64,000 nucleotides of DNA. Source: Streptomyces sp. NBC_00442. GTDB taxonomy: Bacteria; Actinomycetota; Actinomycetes; Streptomycetales; Streptomycetaceae. Below the pieces are notes generated by a model, which ran no database searches, was not told where the DNA came from, and saw only the letters and a list, made by a program, of their open reading frames with translations. The position numbers were made by a program, and so were the translations under genes. Every line of letters starts with the position of its first letter. Position 1 is the first letter of the stretch. The stretch spans positions 6,076,001 to 6,140,000 of the forward strand of contig NZ_CP107918.1 of NCBI RefSeq assembly GCF_036014195.1, read 5' to 3'. Below, one piece after another: positions 24,301 to 31,996 of this stretch.

Positions 24301-25050
24301 GTGATCATCGACACCGACCCCACGGAGCCGGCGCGCGAAGCCGCCCGCAACAACGCCGCGTGGTGCGCCGCGCTCTGCCGGGCGCACGGCATCACCGGCC
24401 ACGCCGGGGCGCGGGCCTGGACCAGCCCGCACCGGACCCCGCTCTACTATCCGGACGCAGTGACCCTCACCCCCGATGCCTCGGCCCAGGACGTCGTCGG
24501 CGGAATCGACCTCACGTCACCCGGCGCCTCGGTCAAGGACAGCTTCGCGGCGCTCGACCTGAGCGACGACGGCTTCGACGTCCTCTTCGACGCGCAGTGG
24601 ATCCATCGACCGGCCCCCGAGGCCGCCGGTGAGGGATGGCAACTCGTGCTGGACGAGGGCGAGTTGATCGCATGGGAGGCGGCCTGGGCGCGGGGGGAGA
24701 GCGAAGGCCTCTTCCCGGCGGACCTGCTTGCCGCCCCGGACCACGCCTTCCTGGTGGACCGCGACCCGCGGGGAGCGGTGCGCGCGGGGGCCGTCGCCAG
24801 CAGAAGCGGAGCCGTCGCCGGCACGAGCGGGGCGGTCGCCGGCACGAGCGGAGCGGTCGTCGGGATCTCCAACCTCTTCGCCGCCGACGACGACCTGGAC
24901 GCGGCATGGGCCGGCGCTCTGGACACCGTCGCCCGCGCCTGGCCGGGGCGCGCGGTCGTCGGCTACGAGAGCGGCGACGACCTCACGGCCGCCCTGCGCG
25001 CGGGCTTCACCCCCGCGGGGCCGCTCAGAGTGTGGCTGCACCGGAGCTGA
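24301..25050 (+). CDS. GNAT-like hypothetical protein with 7-residue tandem repeats
   Basis: A 249-residue protein. The C-terminal third (VGISNLFAADDDLDAAWAGA, then RAVVGYESGDDLTAALRAGF) resembles GNAT motifs A/B, in which the last segment is the usual Asn/Tyr-containing helix. The first part (residues 1-150) has no recognised domain. Residues about 162-188 consist of four copies of a 7-residue unit (AGAVASR, SGAVAGT, SGAVAGT, SGAVVGI) replacing a normal beta-hairpin, which may be a variable loop. GTG 24301 is preferred since GGAGG lies nine bases before it. Its end overlaps the convergent gene by 26 bases. Confidence 0.72.
   Translation: MIIDTDPTEPAREAARNNAAWCAALCRAHGITGHAGARAWTSPHRTPLYYPDAVTLTPDASAQDVVGGIDLTSPGASVKDSFAALDLSDDGFDVLFDAQWIHRPAPEAAGEGWQLVLDEGELIAWEAAWARGESEGLFPADLLAAPDHAFLVDRDPRGAVRAGAVASRSGAVAGTSGAVAGTSGAVVGISNLFAADDDLDAAWAGALDTVARAWPGRAVVGYESGDDLTAALRAGFTPAGPLRVWLHRS
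24785..24864. repeat. 21-bp in-frame tandem repeat
   Basis: Three close copies and one diverged copy of a 21-bp unit with core GTCGCCGGCACGAGCGG inside the GNAT-like gene. Copy changes keep the frame. Confidence 0.75.
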
Positions 25051-25693
25051 GCGGCTCGCCGTACCAGCGCCACGAGTCCGGGCGGGACCGCCCCGGCAGG
25101 TCCGCGCGGCCACTGGCCCACAGCAGCACCTGCCAGCGGTCCTGGTCGTCCGGCACGTCCCGGAACAGCCGGGCCAGTACCCGGTCGCACAGTCCGGCGG
25201 GCGGCGCCCACGTCAGGCCGAGGCCCTCGGCCACGTCCTGGGTGTGCAGCAAGGTTTCCACGATGCCCATCGCGCCGAACCCCTCGGGATCCGAGATGCC
25301 GAAGCCGTGGTAGGCGCGTACGTCGGGCGACGTGGTGCGCACCATCGCGGTGAGCAGGGCGCCGCTCGCCTCCAGGGTCTGCAGGAGCCCGGCCGGCCCC
25401 GCGGCGCGGTCCGCGTGCACCGAGTTGCGGGGGCCGCCGGGACGCCTGGCCTCCCACAGGTACGGCACCTCGCCGTCCAGCGGGGGCTGGGCCGGGCCCA
25501 TCTGTACGGCGTAGGCGAAGAGGTCGTCCGAGAGGTGTTCGACCGTCTCCCAGCAGTCCCACTCCAGCGTTCCCGCCTTCGCGCTCCAGTCCGCCGCGAG
25601 CCCGGCCCGCAGCGCGGTGACGGACAGCCGAACCGCGTGCTCCACATCGGCGGCGGTGACGGGAGTTCGGGAAGGTTCATCAACCATGGACAT
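25025..25693 (-). CDS. DinB/maleylpyruvate isomerase-like protein
   Basis: A 222-residue protein of the mycothiol-dependent maleylpyruvate isomerase/DinB four-helix fold. The first helices include LEWDCWETVEHLSDDLFAY, where the His aligns with the first metal ligand, and later ETLLHTQDVAEGLG contains the second His-x-x-Asp motif. Such proteins bind a divalent metal and often use mycothiol. The substrate is unknown. It overlaps the GNAT-like gene tail to tail by 26 bases. ATG 25693 or 25687 may be the start. Confidence 0.78.
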   Translation of the reverse strand: MSMVDEPSRTPVTAADVEHAVRLSVTALRAGLAADWSAKAGTLEWDCWETVEHLSDDLFAYAVQMGPAQPPLDGEVPYLWEARRPGGPRNSVHADRAAGPAGLLQTLEASGALLTAMVRTTSPDVRAYHGFGISDPEGFGAMGIVETLLHTQDVAEGLGLTWAPPAGLCDRVLARLFRDVPDDQDRWQVLLWASGRADLPGRSRPDSWRWYGEPLSSGAATL

Positions 25694-25739
25694 GGGGCGA
25701 CCGTACCAACGATCTCTGTGGACGGTGCCGGGACGGCCC

Positions 25740-25782
25740 CCAGGCCGGGGGTCCAGGGGGCGGCCCCGGACCCCCGGCCTGG
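25740..25782 (-). terminator. Hairpin terminator of the ect operon, 15-bp stem
   Basis: Perfect arms at 25740-25754 and 25768-25782. It lies 67 bases downstream of the ectD stop on the minus strand, directly after the 15-bp repeat array. Confidence 0.8.
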
Positions 25783-25788
25783 AGGTCG

Positions 25789-25862
25789 TTCACATCACCT
25801 GCGTTCACGTCGCCGGGGTGCAGTGCGCCGGCGTTCAGTGCACCGGTCTCACATCACCGGCG
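25789..25862. repeat. 15-bp tandem repeat array at the 3' end of ectD
   Basis: Five degenerate copies of a 15-bp unit, read on the minus strand as CGCCGGTGAYGTGAA, begin inside the last codons and stop of ectD and run 60 bases downstream. It looks like repeated duplication of the ectD terminus. Confidence 0.7.
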
Positions 25863-26709
25863 TGAAGTCCCGCGCACCGATGAACTCCGGGCGCCGGATC
25901 GGTGCGGCGAACGGCTCCACCGCGGTGTTCTCCACGCTGTTGAAGACGATGAACACGTTGCTGCGCGGGAACGGGGTGATGTTGTCCCCGGAGCCGTGCA
26001 TCGCGTTGCAGTCGAACCAGGTCGCCGAGCCGGCGCGGCCGGTGAACAGCCTGATGCCGTGGCGGTCGGCCATCTTCGTGAGCGCCTCGTCGGACGGCGT
26101 TCCCGCGTCCTGCATCTGCAGGGACTTCTTGTAGTTGTCCTTCGGCGTCTCGCCCGCGCAGCCGAGGAAGTCCCGGTGCGACCCGGGCATGATCATCAGG
26201 CCGCCGTTGGTGTCGTGGTTCTCGGTCAGCGCGATCGAGACCGACACCGTCCGCATGTTCGCCAGACCGTCCTCGGCGTGCCACGTCTCGAAGTCCGAGT
26301 GCCAGTAGAAGCCCGAGGCGCCGAAGCCCGGCTTCACGTTGATCCGCGACTGGTGGACGTAGACGTCCGAACCGAGGATCCGCCGCGCCGTACCCACCAC
26401 GCGCTCGTCACGCACCAGGCGCGCGAACAGCTCGCTGATCTTGTGGACCTCGAAGACCGAACGCACGGACTGCGACTGCGGTTCGATGATCGACCGCTCG
26501 TCGGCGCGCACCGCGGGGTCGGCGATCAGGCGCTCCAACTCGGTCCGGTAGACCGCGACTTCGTCGTCCGTGAGCAGATCCTGGATCGACAGGAAGCCGT
26601 CCTGCTCGAAGGATTCGAGCCCGGCCGCCGGTCCCCAGACGACCGGGTCCTGGCGGGGTGTGATCACCTCGGCGGCGCCACGCGTGGGGTAGAGATCCTG
26701 GGCGGTCAT
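25849..26709 (-). CDS. ectD: Ectoine 5-hydroxylase
   Basis: A 286-residue Fe(II)/2-oxoglutarate dioxygenase of the PhyH family that converts ectoine to 5-hydroxyectoine. The iron ligands are visible as HSD (His137, Asp139) in FYWHSDFETWHAEDG, the signature of ectoine hydroxylases, and His238 in NAMHGSGDN. ATG 26709 starts two bases after the ectC stop, so the two are translated together. It is the last gene of the ectABCD operon. Its final codons are part of a tandem repeat array that continues into the terminator region. Confidence 0.97.
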   Translation of the reverse strand: MTAQDLYPTRGAAEVITPRQDPVVWGPAAGLESFEQDGFLSIQDLLTDDEVAVYRTELERLIADPAVRADERSIIEPQSQSVRSVFEVHKISELFARLVRDERVVGTARRILGSDVYVHQSRINVKPGFGASGFYWHSDFETWHAEDGLANMRTVSVSIALTENHDTNGGLMIMPGSHRDFLGCAGETPKDNYKKSLQMQDAGTPSDEALTKMADRHGIRLFTGRAGSATWFDCNAMHGSGDNITPFPRSNVFIVFNSVENTAVEPFAAPIRRPEFIGARDFTPVM

Positions 26710-26711
26710 GG

Positions 26712-27116
26712 TCAGCCCTCCTCGGGTTCGGTCAACAGGGGGTAGACGCCGTTCTCGTCGTGGTCCTCCCGTCCGGTGACGGGCGGGTTGAAGACGCAGA
26801 CGCAGCGGAAGTCGGTCTTGGGGCGCAGGGTGTGGCGCTCGTGGCCGTTCAGGAGATACATCGTGCCCGGCTCGATCCAGTGGGTCTCGCCGGTCTCCTC
26901 GTTGGTGAGCTCGGCCTCGCCCTCGGTGCACAGGACCGCCTCGATGTGGTTGGCGTACCACATGGAGGTCTCGGTGCCCGCGTAGAGCACGGTCTCGTGC
27001 AGGGAGAAGCCGACCTTCTCCTTCGCGAGGACGATCCGCTTGCTCTCCCACGTGCCTGAGGCGGCCTTCACATGGCGGTCGGTGTTCTCGATGTCCTTGA
27101 ACGAGCGGACAATCAC
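26712..27116 (-). CDS. ectC: L-ectoine synthase
   Basis: A 134-residue cupin-fold enzyme that cyclises N-gamma-acetyl-L-2,4-diaminobutyrate to ectoine. The typical start [15 protein letters not shown], the segment [16 protein letters not shown] and the cupin metal region ([31 protein letters not shown]) are all present. GTG 27116 is used because upstream in-frame codons translate the 10-bp repeat array and are not part of the family. It follows ectB after 85 bases and precedes ectD by two. Confidence 0.97.
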   Translation of the reverse strand: MIVRSFKDIENTDRHVKAASGTWESKRIVLAKEKVGFSLHETVLYAGTETSMWYANHIEAVLCTEGEAELTNEETGETHWIEPGTMYLLNGHERHTLRPKTDFRCVCVFNPPVTGREDHDENGVYPLLTEPEEG

Positions 27117-27133
27117 GGTGAGTTGCTGCCTTT

Positions 27134-27170
27134 CTGTGTACGTCGGTGTACGGCGGTGCACGTCCGTGCG
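27134..27170. repeat. 10-bp tandem repeat array between ectB and ectC
   Basis: Three to four units with consensus CNGTGYRCGN, as TGTGTACGT, CGGTGTACGG, CGGTGCACGT and CCGTGCGGAT. The same unit and spacing occur in the kdgD leader (3001-3056). The array lies inside the ectABCD transcript, in the 85-base ectB-ectC gap. Confidence 0.7.
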
Positions 27171-27201
27171 GATGCGCCGGTGCGCCGGGCGGCGGGGCGG
27201 G

Positions 27202-28473
27202 TCAGACGGTCGCGGCGACCGCGCGGGCCAGCGTGCGCAGCCCCTCGTCCAGCTCCTCCTGCGTGATGGTCAGCGGCGGAAGCATCTTGACCACCTCGCT
27301 CTTGGGACCCGAGGTCTCCAGGAGAAGCCCCAGCTCGAAGGCGCGGGCGCAGACCTCGGAGGCGCGCGCCGGGTCGGCGAACTCCAGGCCCCACACCAGA
27401 CCGCGGCCGCGGTAGCTGGCACCGAGCCCGCTGTGCTCGGTGCACAGCGCGAGCAGGGCCTGCTCGATCTGCTCGCCACGCGCCAGGGTGTGCTTCTCCA
27501 TCTGCCCGCCGTCGGCCCAGTACGCCTCGAGCGTGGCGGTCGCGGTGACGAACGCCGGGTTGTTGCCGCGGAAGGTGCCGTTGTGCTCGCCGGGCTCCCA
27601 CACGTCGAGCTCGCCCTTGAACAGGCAGAGCGAGAGCGGGAGTCCGTAGCCGCTGATCGACTTGGAGACGGTGACGATGTCCGGCACGATGCCCGCCTCC
27701 TCGAAGGAGAAGAAGGCGCCGGTGCGGCCGCAGCCCATCTGGATGTCGTCGACGATGAGCAGCATGTCGCGGCGGTGGCACAGGTCGGCGAGCGCGCGCA
27801 GCCACTCGGGCCGGGCCACGTTGATGCCGCCCTCGCCCTGCACGGTCTCCACGATCACGGCGGCCGGCTTGTTGAGGCCCGAGCCCTGGTCCTCCAGGAG
27901 CCGCTCGAACCACAGGAAGTCCGGGACCTGGCCGTCGAGGTAGTTGTCGAACGGCATCGGCGTGCCGTGCACCAGGGGGACGCCCGCGCCGGCCCGCTTG
28001 AAGGCGTTGCCGGTCACGGCGAGCGAGCCGAGCGACATGCCGTGGAAGGCGTTGGTGAAGGACACGATCGACTCGCGGCCCTTGACCTTGCGGGCCAGCT
28101 TCAGCGCCGCCTCGACGGCGTTGGTGCCCGTCGGGCCGGGGAACATGACCTTGTACGGCAGGTCGCGCGGGCGCAGGATCACGTTCTGGAACGTCTCCAG
28201 GAACGCCCGTTTCGCGGTCGTCGCCATGTCGAGGCCGTGCGTGATGCCGTCACGCTCGATGTAGTCGATCAACGCCCGTTTCATCACGGGGTTGTTGTGC
28301 CCGTAGTTGAGTGAGCCGGCACCGGCGAAGAAGTCCAGGTAGCTGTGGCCGTCCTCGTCGGTGAGGCGGGCACCCTGCGCGCGGTCGAACACGGCGGGCC
28401 AGCCGCGGCAGTAGCTGCGTACCTCGGATTCGAGCGACTCGAAGACACTGAGGGCGGGCGGGGTGATGGTCAC
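27202..28473 (-). CDS. ectB: L-2,4-diaminobutyrate aminotransferase
   Basis: A 423-residue class III aminotransferase that makes L-2,4-diaminobutyrate from aspartate semialdehyde and glutamate. [18 protein letters not shown] binds the PLP phosphate, Asp242 in [13 protein letters not shown] contacts the ring nitrogen, and Lys271 in [13 protein letters not shown] forms the Schiff base. The length and [11 protein letters not shown] motif are those of EctB. Its ATG overlaps the ectA stop by four bases. Confidence 0.97.
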   Translation of the reverse strand: MTITPPALSVFESLESEVRSYCRGWPAVFDRAQGARLTDEDGHSYLDFFAGAGSLNYGHNNPVMKRALIDYIERDGITHGLDMATTAKRAFLETFQNVILRPRDLPYKVMFPGPTGTNAVEAALKLARKVKGRESIVSFTNAFHGMSLGSLAVTGNAFKRAGAGVPLVHGTPMPFDNYLDGQVPDFLWFERLLEDQGSGLNKPAAVIVETVQGEGGINVARPEWLRALADLCHRRDMLLIVDDIQMGCGRTGAFFSFEEAGIVPDIVTVSKSISGYGLPLSLCLFKGELDVWEPGEHNGTFRGNNPAFVTATATLEAYWADGGQMEKHTLARGEQIEQALLALCTEHSGLGASYRGRGLVWGLEFADPARASEVCARAFELGLLLETSGPKSEVVKMLPPLTITQEELDEGLRTLARAVAATV

Positions 28474-28991
28474 AGCGATTCTCCCTGGGGGTGGAGGGGG
28501 CCGATGCGGTAAAGGACCTCGGGCTGGTGCCCGTCGTCCGGAAACAGCCCGGCGTCGAAGAGGACCTCGCGGCTGAGCAGGGCGCCGCGGCGCGTGGCGT
28601 ACGAGGTGAAGAGCCGGTCGGAGGGGATGTTGTCCGGCGACACCGTCGTCTCGACGCGGGTGATCCCGTGCGAGTTGGTCACCTTCGAGGTGAGCGCTTC
28701 CAGCAGCAGTCCGGCCAGACCCTCGCCCCGGTGGGCGTGGTCCACGGCGACCTGCCAGACGACCAGGGTGTCCGGTCGTTCGGGCCGTACGTAGCCGGTG
28801 ATGAACGCGATCGGCTCACCGTCGGTGCCGCGGGCCACCACGGAGGTCCGGGCGAAGTCACGGCACCAGAGCAGATAGCTGTACGAGGAGTTGAGGTCGA
28901 GCACCTCGGAGTCACGGGCGATGCGCCATATCGCGGCTCCGTCCTCCACTCGTGGGCTTTCGATTCGGACTGCTGTTTGTGCGGCGGTCAT
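28470..28991 (-). CDS. ectA: L-2,4-diaminobutyric acid N-gamma-acetyltransferase
   Basis: A 173-residue GNAT acetyltransferase and first gene of the ectoine operon. DLNSSYSYLLWCRDF is the EctA substrate signature, and VAVDHAHRGEGLAGLLLEAL is the acetyl-CoA-binding motif A (HRGEGLA). It acetylates diaminobutyrate using acetyl-CoA in the cytoplasm. It is coupled to ectB by a four-base overlap. About 100 bases upstream is a 24-bp perfect palindrome that may be the operator for salt- or heat-responsive control. Confidence 0.97.
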   Translation of the reverse strand: MTAAQTAVRIESPRVEDGAAIWRIARDSEVLDLNSSYSYLLWCRDFARTSVVARGTDGEPIAFITGYVRPERPDTLVVWQVAVDHAHRGEGLAGLLLEALTSKVTNSHGITRVETTVSPDNIPSDRLFTSYATRRGALLSREVLFDAGLFPDDGHQPEVLYRIGPLHPQGESL

Positions 28992-29090
28992 GCCGAGGGA
29001 ATTTACCGATCAGAAATTGAAATCGCATTCCCGTCGGGGGGTGTGCATCGAGGAGATCCGTGTTATCACGCGAGCATGCACGCGAGCCGG

Positions 29091-29114
29091 TTTGTCCGGT
29101 AATTACCGGACAAA
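29091..29114. promoter_or_regulatory. 24-bp perfect palindrome upstream of ectA
   Basis: Each half is TTTGTCCGGTAA, joined without spacer to its exact reverse complement. It lies 100-123 bases upstream of the ectA start. Size and perfect symmetry suggest the operator of a dimeric repressor (MarR, GntR or TetR size class). The A/T-rich centre contrasts with its surroundings. Confidence 0.7.
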
Positions 29115-29208
29115 AAGGAAGGGTTGTGGAGTCGATCACACCCGCGCGGCGTGCCGGAAACCTTGATGAAACCTGTGCGTTTAGGGCCGCGGGGCCGGGG
29201 CAGAAGAA

Positions 29209-29243
29209 AACGGGAAGCCGCAGTGGATAAGCGGCTTCCCGTT
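29209..29243 (-). terminator. Rho-independent terminator with U-tract
   Basis: Arms at 29209-29221 and 29231-29243 form a perfect 13-bp stem with loop TTATCCACT (minus strand). On the minus strand it is followed by TTTTCTTCTG. It terminates the PLP-enzyme gene that ends at 29331. Confidence 0.88.
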
Positions 29244-29273
29244 CTGTGGAACGCATTGTGGAATTCAGTTGTT

Positions 29274-29299
29274 CTTTATGTGTCCAGCTTTATGTGTCC
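29274..29299. repeat. Direct duplication of CTTTATGTGTCC
   Basis: Two exact 12-mers (29274-29285 and 29288-29299) separated by AG, between the terminator and the 3' end of the PLP-enzyme gene. Confidence 0.7.
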
Positions 29300-29330
29300 G
29301 AGGAAGTGCCGGAGGATCGCCGCCCAGGTG

Positions 29331-30428
29331 TCACCACGCTTCGGAAACGGCCCTGCGGGCGCCCTCCAGGTCCACCGCGATCCCGTATTCACCCAGCGCC
29401 GCCCCGAGCGCGGCGAGCGACGACTGGACCACGCCCCTCGTGGCGTCCACGCCGTAGTGGTTGACCCGGACCATCGTCGTCGCCAGTGCCCCGCCGCCCG
29501 CGATCAGGGGCAGCGACGGGTCGGCGGCGAGAGCCTTGGCGACCAGCTCCCCGGCATCGACCGCGTCGGGCACGCGCAGGGTCGTGGCCACCGGGGCGGC
29601 GTCCGCGGCCTCGTGCACGTAGGGGAGAAGGCCGCCGCCGAGCGCGAGGGCGCCCGCCCGGGTCGCCGCCGCGGCCGAGGCGTGCCGGGCCGTCACCGCG
29701 GCCAGGCCCTCGGAGTCGATGCGCTCCACGCACGCCTCGAGGGCCAGCATCTCCAGCTGGGCCGGCGCGTGCGGCAGGGCCGTGCGGCCGCCGTCGATCC
29801 AGCGCTGCTTCCAGTCCAGGAGCGAGAGGTAGGAGTGGCGGGGCGCCTTCGGGTTGGCGGCGATCCGCTCCCAGGCGCGGGCGCTGACGGAAACCGCCGA
29901 GACGCCGGCCGGGCCGCCCATCGCCTTCTGTCCGCCGATCACACACAGGTCCACGCCCCAGGCGTCGACCAGGAGCGGCTCGGCGGCCACCGAGGCCACC
30001 GCGTCCAGCATGAACAGCGCTCCGTGCCGGCGCACCACCTCACCGATCTCCGCGACCGGGTTGGTGTTGCCGGTCGCCGCCTCCGCGTGCACGAGCGAAA
30101 CGAAGTCGATCTCCGGGCGTTCGGTGAGCGCACGGTCGATCTGCTCCGCGGTGACCGCCGCGTGGAAGGGCACCTCCAGGTCGACGACCTCGGCCCCGCA
30201 GTCGCGCAGCCAGTTGCCGAAGGTCTGCCCGTAGGGACCGGTCACCACGTTGAGCGCGGTGGAGCCGGGAAGCGCCGCGCCCCGGATGCAGCCCTCCAGG
30301 GGGAGCAGCGCCTCGCCCTGCATGATCACCACGTCCTGTTCGGTGGCGAGCAGGGCGGCCACCCGTCGCTCGATCGCCGCGAAGTGGGCGGCGGTCAGCG
30401 GGGCCAGGTCCAGGAGCGGGTGTGTCAC
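29331..30428 (-). CDS. Class V PLP-dependent aminotransferase (alanine-glyoxylate type)
   Basis: A 365-residue fold-type I enzyme. ALFMLDAVASVAAEPL holds the Asp that pairs with PLP and CVIGGQKAMGGPAGVSAV holds the Schiff-base lysine, both in the spacing of serine-pyruvate/alanine-glyoxylate aminotransferases. GTG 30428 follows GAAGAAGG; the longer frame to 30512 would translate a repetitive leader. It is divergent from the amidohydrolase gene and lies beside the ect operon, an arrangement that appears conserved in Streptomyces as I recall it. The true amino donor and acceptor are unknown. Confidence 0.87.
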   Translation of the reverse strand: MTHPLLDLAPLTAAHFAAIERRVAALLATEQDVVIMQGEALLPLEGCIRGAALPGSTALNVVTGPYGQTFGNWLRDCGAEVVDLEVPFHAAVTAEQIDRALTERPEIDFVSLVHAEAATGNTNPVAEIGEVVRRHGALFMLDAVASVAAEPLLVDAWGVDLCVIGGQKAMGGPAGVSAVSVSARAWERIAANPKAPRHSYLSLLDWKQRWIDGGRTALPHAPAQLEMLALEACVERIDSEGLAAVTARHASAAAATRAGALALGGGLLPYVHEAADAAPVATTLRVPDAVDAGELVAKALAADPSLPLIAGGGALATTMVRVNHYGVDATRGVVQSSLAALGAALGEYGIAVDLEGARRAVSEAW

Positions 30429-30568
30429 GGCGATGCCTTCTTCGGTCGGGTCGGGGGTCACATCGGGGATCGGGCGGCCGGGGGTGACATCGGGGTGCAC
30501 GCCGGGATGCACGCCGGGTGTCCGATCCTCTGGATGGAGACTACCCAGCGCCTCGTACAGTGCTGACC

Positions 30569-31654
30569 ATGAGCGATCGCACGGTGCTGCATGTGAAGGG
30601 GCGCGTCCTCGCGGGGCCCGAGGAGGTGCGGGAGGAGCTGTGGGCGGTCGACGGGCGGATCACCTACGAGCGGCCGCCGGGCGAGGCCGTCACCGTCACC
30701 GGATGGGCGCTGCCGGGCCTGGTCGACGCGCACTGCCACGTCGGCCTCGACCAGCACGGCCCGGTTCCCGACGAGGTGAGCGAGAAGCAGGCCCTCACCG
30801 ACCGCGACGCGGGGACGCTCCTGGTGCGCGACGCGGGATCGCCCTCCGACACCCGCTGGATCGACGGCCGCGAGGACCTGCCGAAGATCATCAGGGCGGG
30901 CCGGCACATCGCGCGCACCCGCCGCTACATCCGCAATTACGCCCACGAGATCGAGCCCGGCGACCTCGTCGCGTACGTCGCCCAGGAGGCGCGGCGCGGC
31001 GACGGCTGGGTCAAGCTGGTCGGCGACTGGATCGACCGGGACGCGGGCGACCTGGCCGCCTGCTGGCCGCGCGGCGAGGTGGAGGCCGCGATCGCCGAGG
31101 CGCACCGGCTCGGCGCCCGCGTCACCGCGCACTGCTTCGCCGAGGACTCGCTCAGGGACCTGGTCGAGGCGGGCATCGACTGCATCGAGCACGCCACCGG
31201 CCTGACCGAGGACACCGTCCCGCTGTTCGCCGAGCGCGGCGTGGCCATCGTGCCGACCCTGGTCAACATCGCCACGTTCCCGCACATGGCCGACGGCGGG
31301 GAGGCGAAGTTCCCCGACTGGGCCGCCCACATGCGGCGGTTGTACGAGCGCCGCTACGACACGGTGCGCTCGGCCTACGACGCCGGGATCCCGGTCTTCG
31401 TCGGTACGGACGCGGGCGGCTCGCTGGCCCACGGCCTGGTCGCCGCCGAGGTGGCCGAACTGGTCAAGGCCGGAATCCCCGCGCTCGACGCGCTCTCCGC
31501 GACGGCCTGGGGCGCCCGCGCCTGGCTCGGCCGCCCCGCCCTCGACGAGGGCGCCCCGGCCGACCTGGTGGTCTACGACGAGGACCCGCGTGCGGACATC
31601 CGCGTCCTCGCGGCGCCGAGCCGGATCGTGCTCAACGGCCGGATCGTGGGCTGA
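30569..31654 (+). CDS. Amidohydrolase family protein
   Basis: A 361-residue metal-dependent TIM-barrel hydrolase. LVDAHCHVGL (His55, His57) gives the first metal ligands, RVTAHCFAED and CIEHATGL give the next histidines, and FVGTDAGGSLAHG the final aspartate. The chain is close in layout to imidazolonepropionase-like and prolidase-like amidohydrolases. No signal peptide, so cytosolic. The substrate is unknown; adjacency to the PLP enzyme and ectoine genes hints at handling of an amino-acid derivative. Confidence 0.87.
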   Translation: MSDRTVLHVKGRVLAGPEEVREELWAVDGRITYERPPGEAVTVTGWALPGLVDAHCHVGLDQHGPVPDEVSEKQALTDRDAGTLLVRDAGSPSDTRWIDGREDLPKIIRAGRHIARTRRYIRNYAHEIEPGDLVAYVAQEARRGDGWVKLVGDWIDRDAGDLAACWPRGEVEAAIAEAHRLGARVTAHCFAEDSLRDLVEAGIDCIEHATGLTEDTVPLFAERGVAIVPTLVNIATFPHMADGGEAKFPDWAAHMRRLYERRYDTVRSAYDAGIPVFVGTDAGGSLAHGLVAAEVAELVKAGIPALDALSATAWGARAWLGRPALDEGAPADLVVYDEDPRADIRVLAAPSRIVLNGRIVG

Positions 31655-31996
31655 CCCCGGCCGAGGTGTCCGGTTGACCGGGCGTTACGCGGGACGGGTA
31701 CGGGTCGTTGAAGGTCTTCATGTGCCCCCCGGAGTGAACGCCGGGGCGAGAGGTGGGGTACGGGGCTCCGGGCGGGTGCGGGGGTGACGCGTGGGGACAC
31801 CTGTGCCGGAACAATCGAATACAGGGCCGGAAACCACCCTTTGGGATGAACTGGCGCCGTGTGACGGCCAGTTCACTCTCAGTGCGTAAAGATGCGGTGT
31901 CTCAAGTCGCCGGTGCGCCCCTCGATTCGCAGGAGTCCCACGAGTCCCCGTGGCGGGCGCCCGGCCAGCCATGTCTCCTGTGGGGGTTCCACCATT
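31655..31996. other. 342-bp intergenic region with an inverted repeat
   Basis: No gene is supported. TGAACTGGC (31847-31855) and GCCAGTTCA (31867-31875) are perfect inverted arms around an 11-base loop, about 120 bases before the LAETG-protein start. It could be an operator or a leader hairpin. Confidence 0.5.

Larger units (their letters stand above)
29115..29330. other. Non-coding end of the ect/PLP-gene intergenic region
   Basis: No gene is supported. It contains a hairpin terminator for the gene at 29331 and a duplicated 12-mer, both listed separately. Confidence 0.6.
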
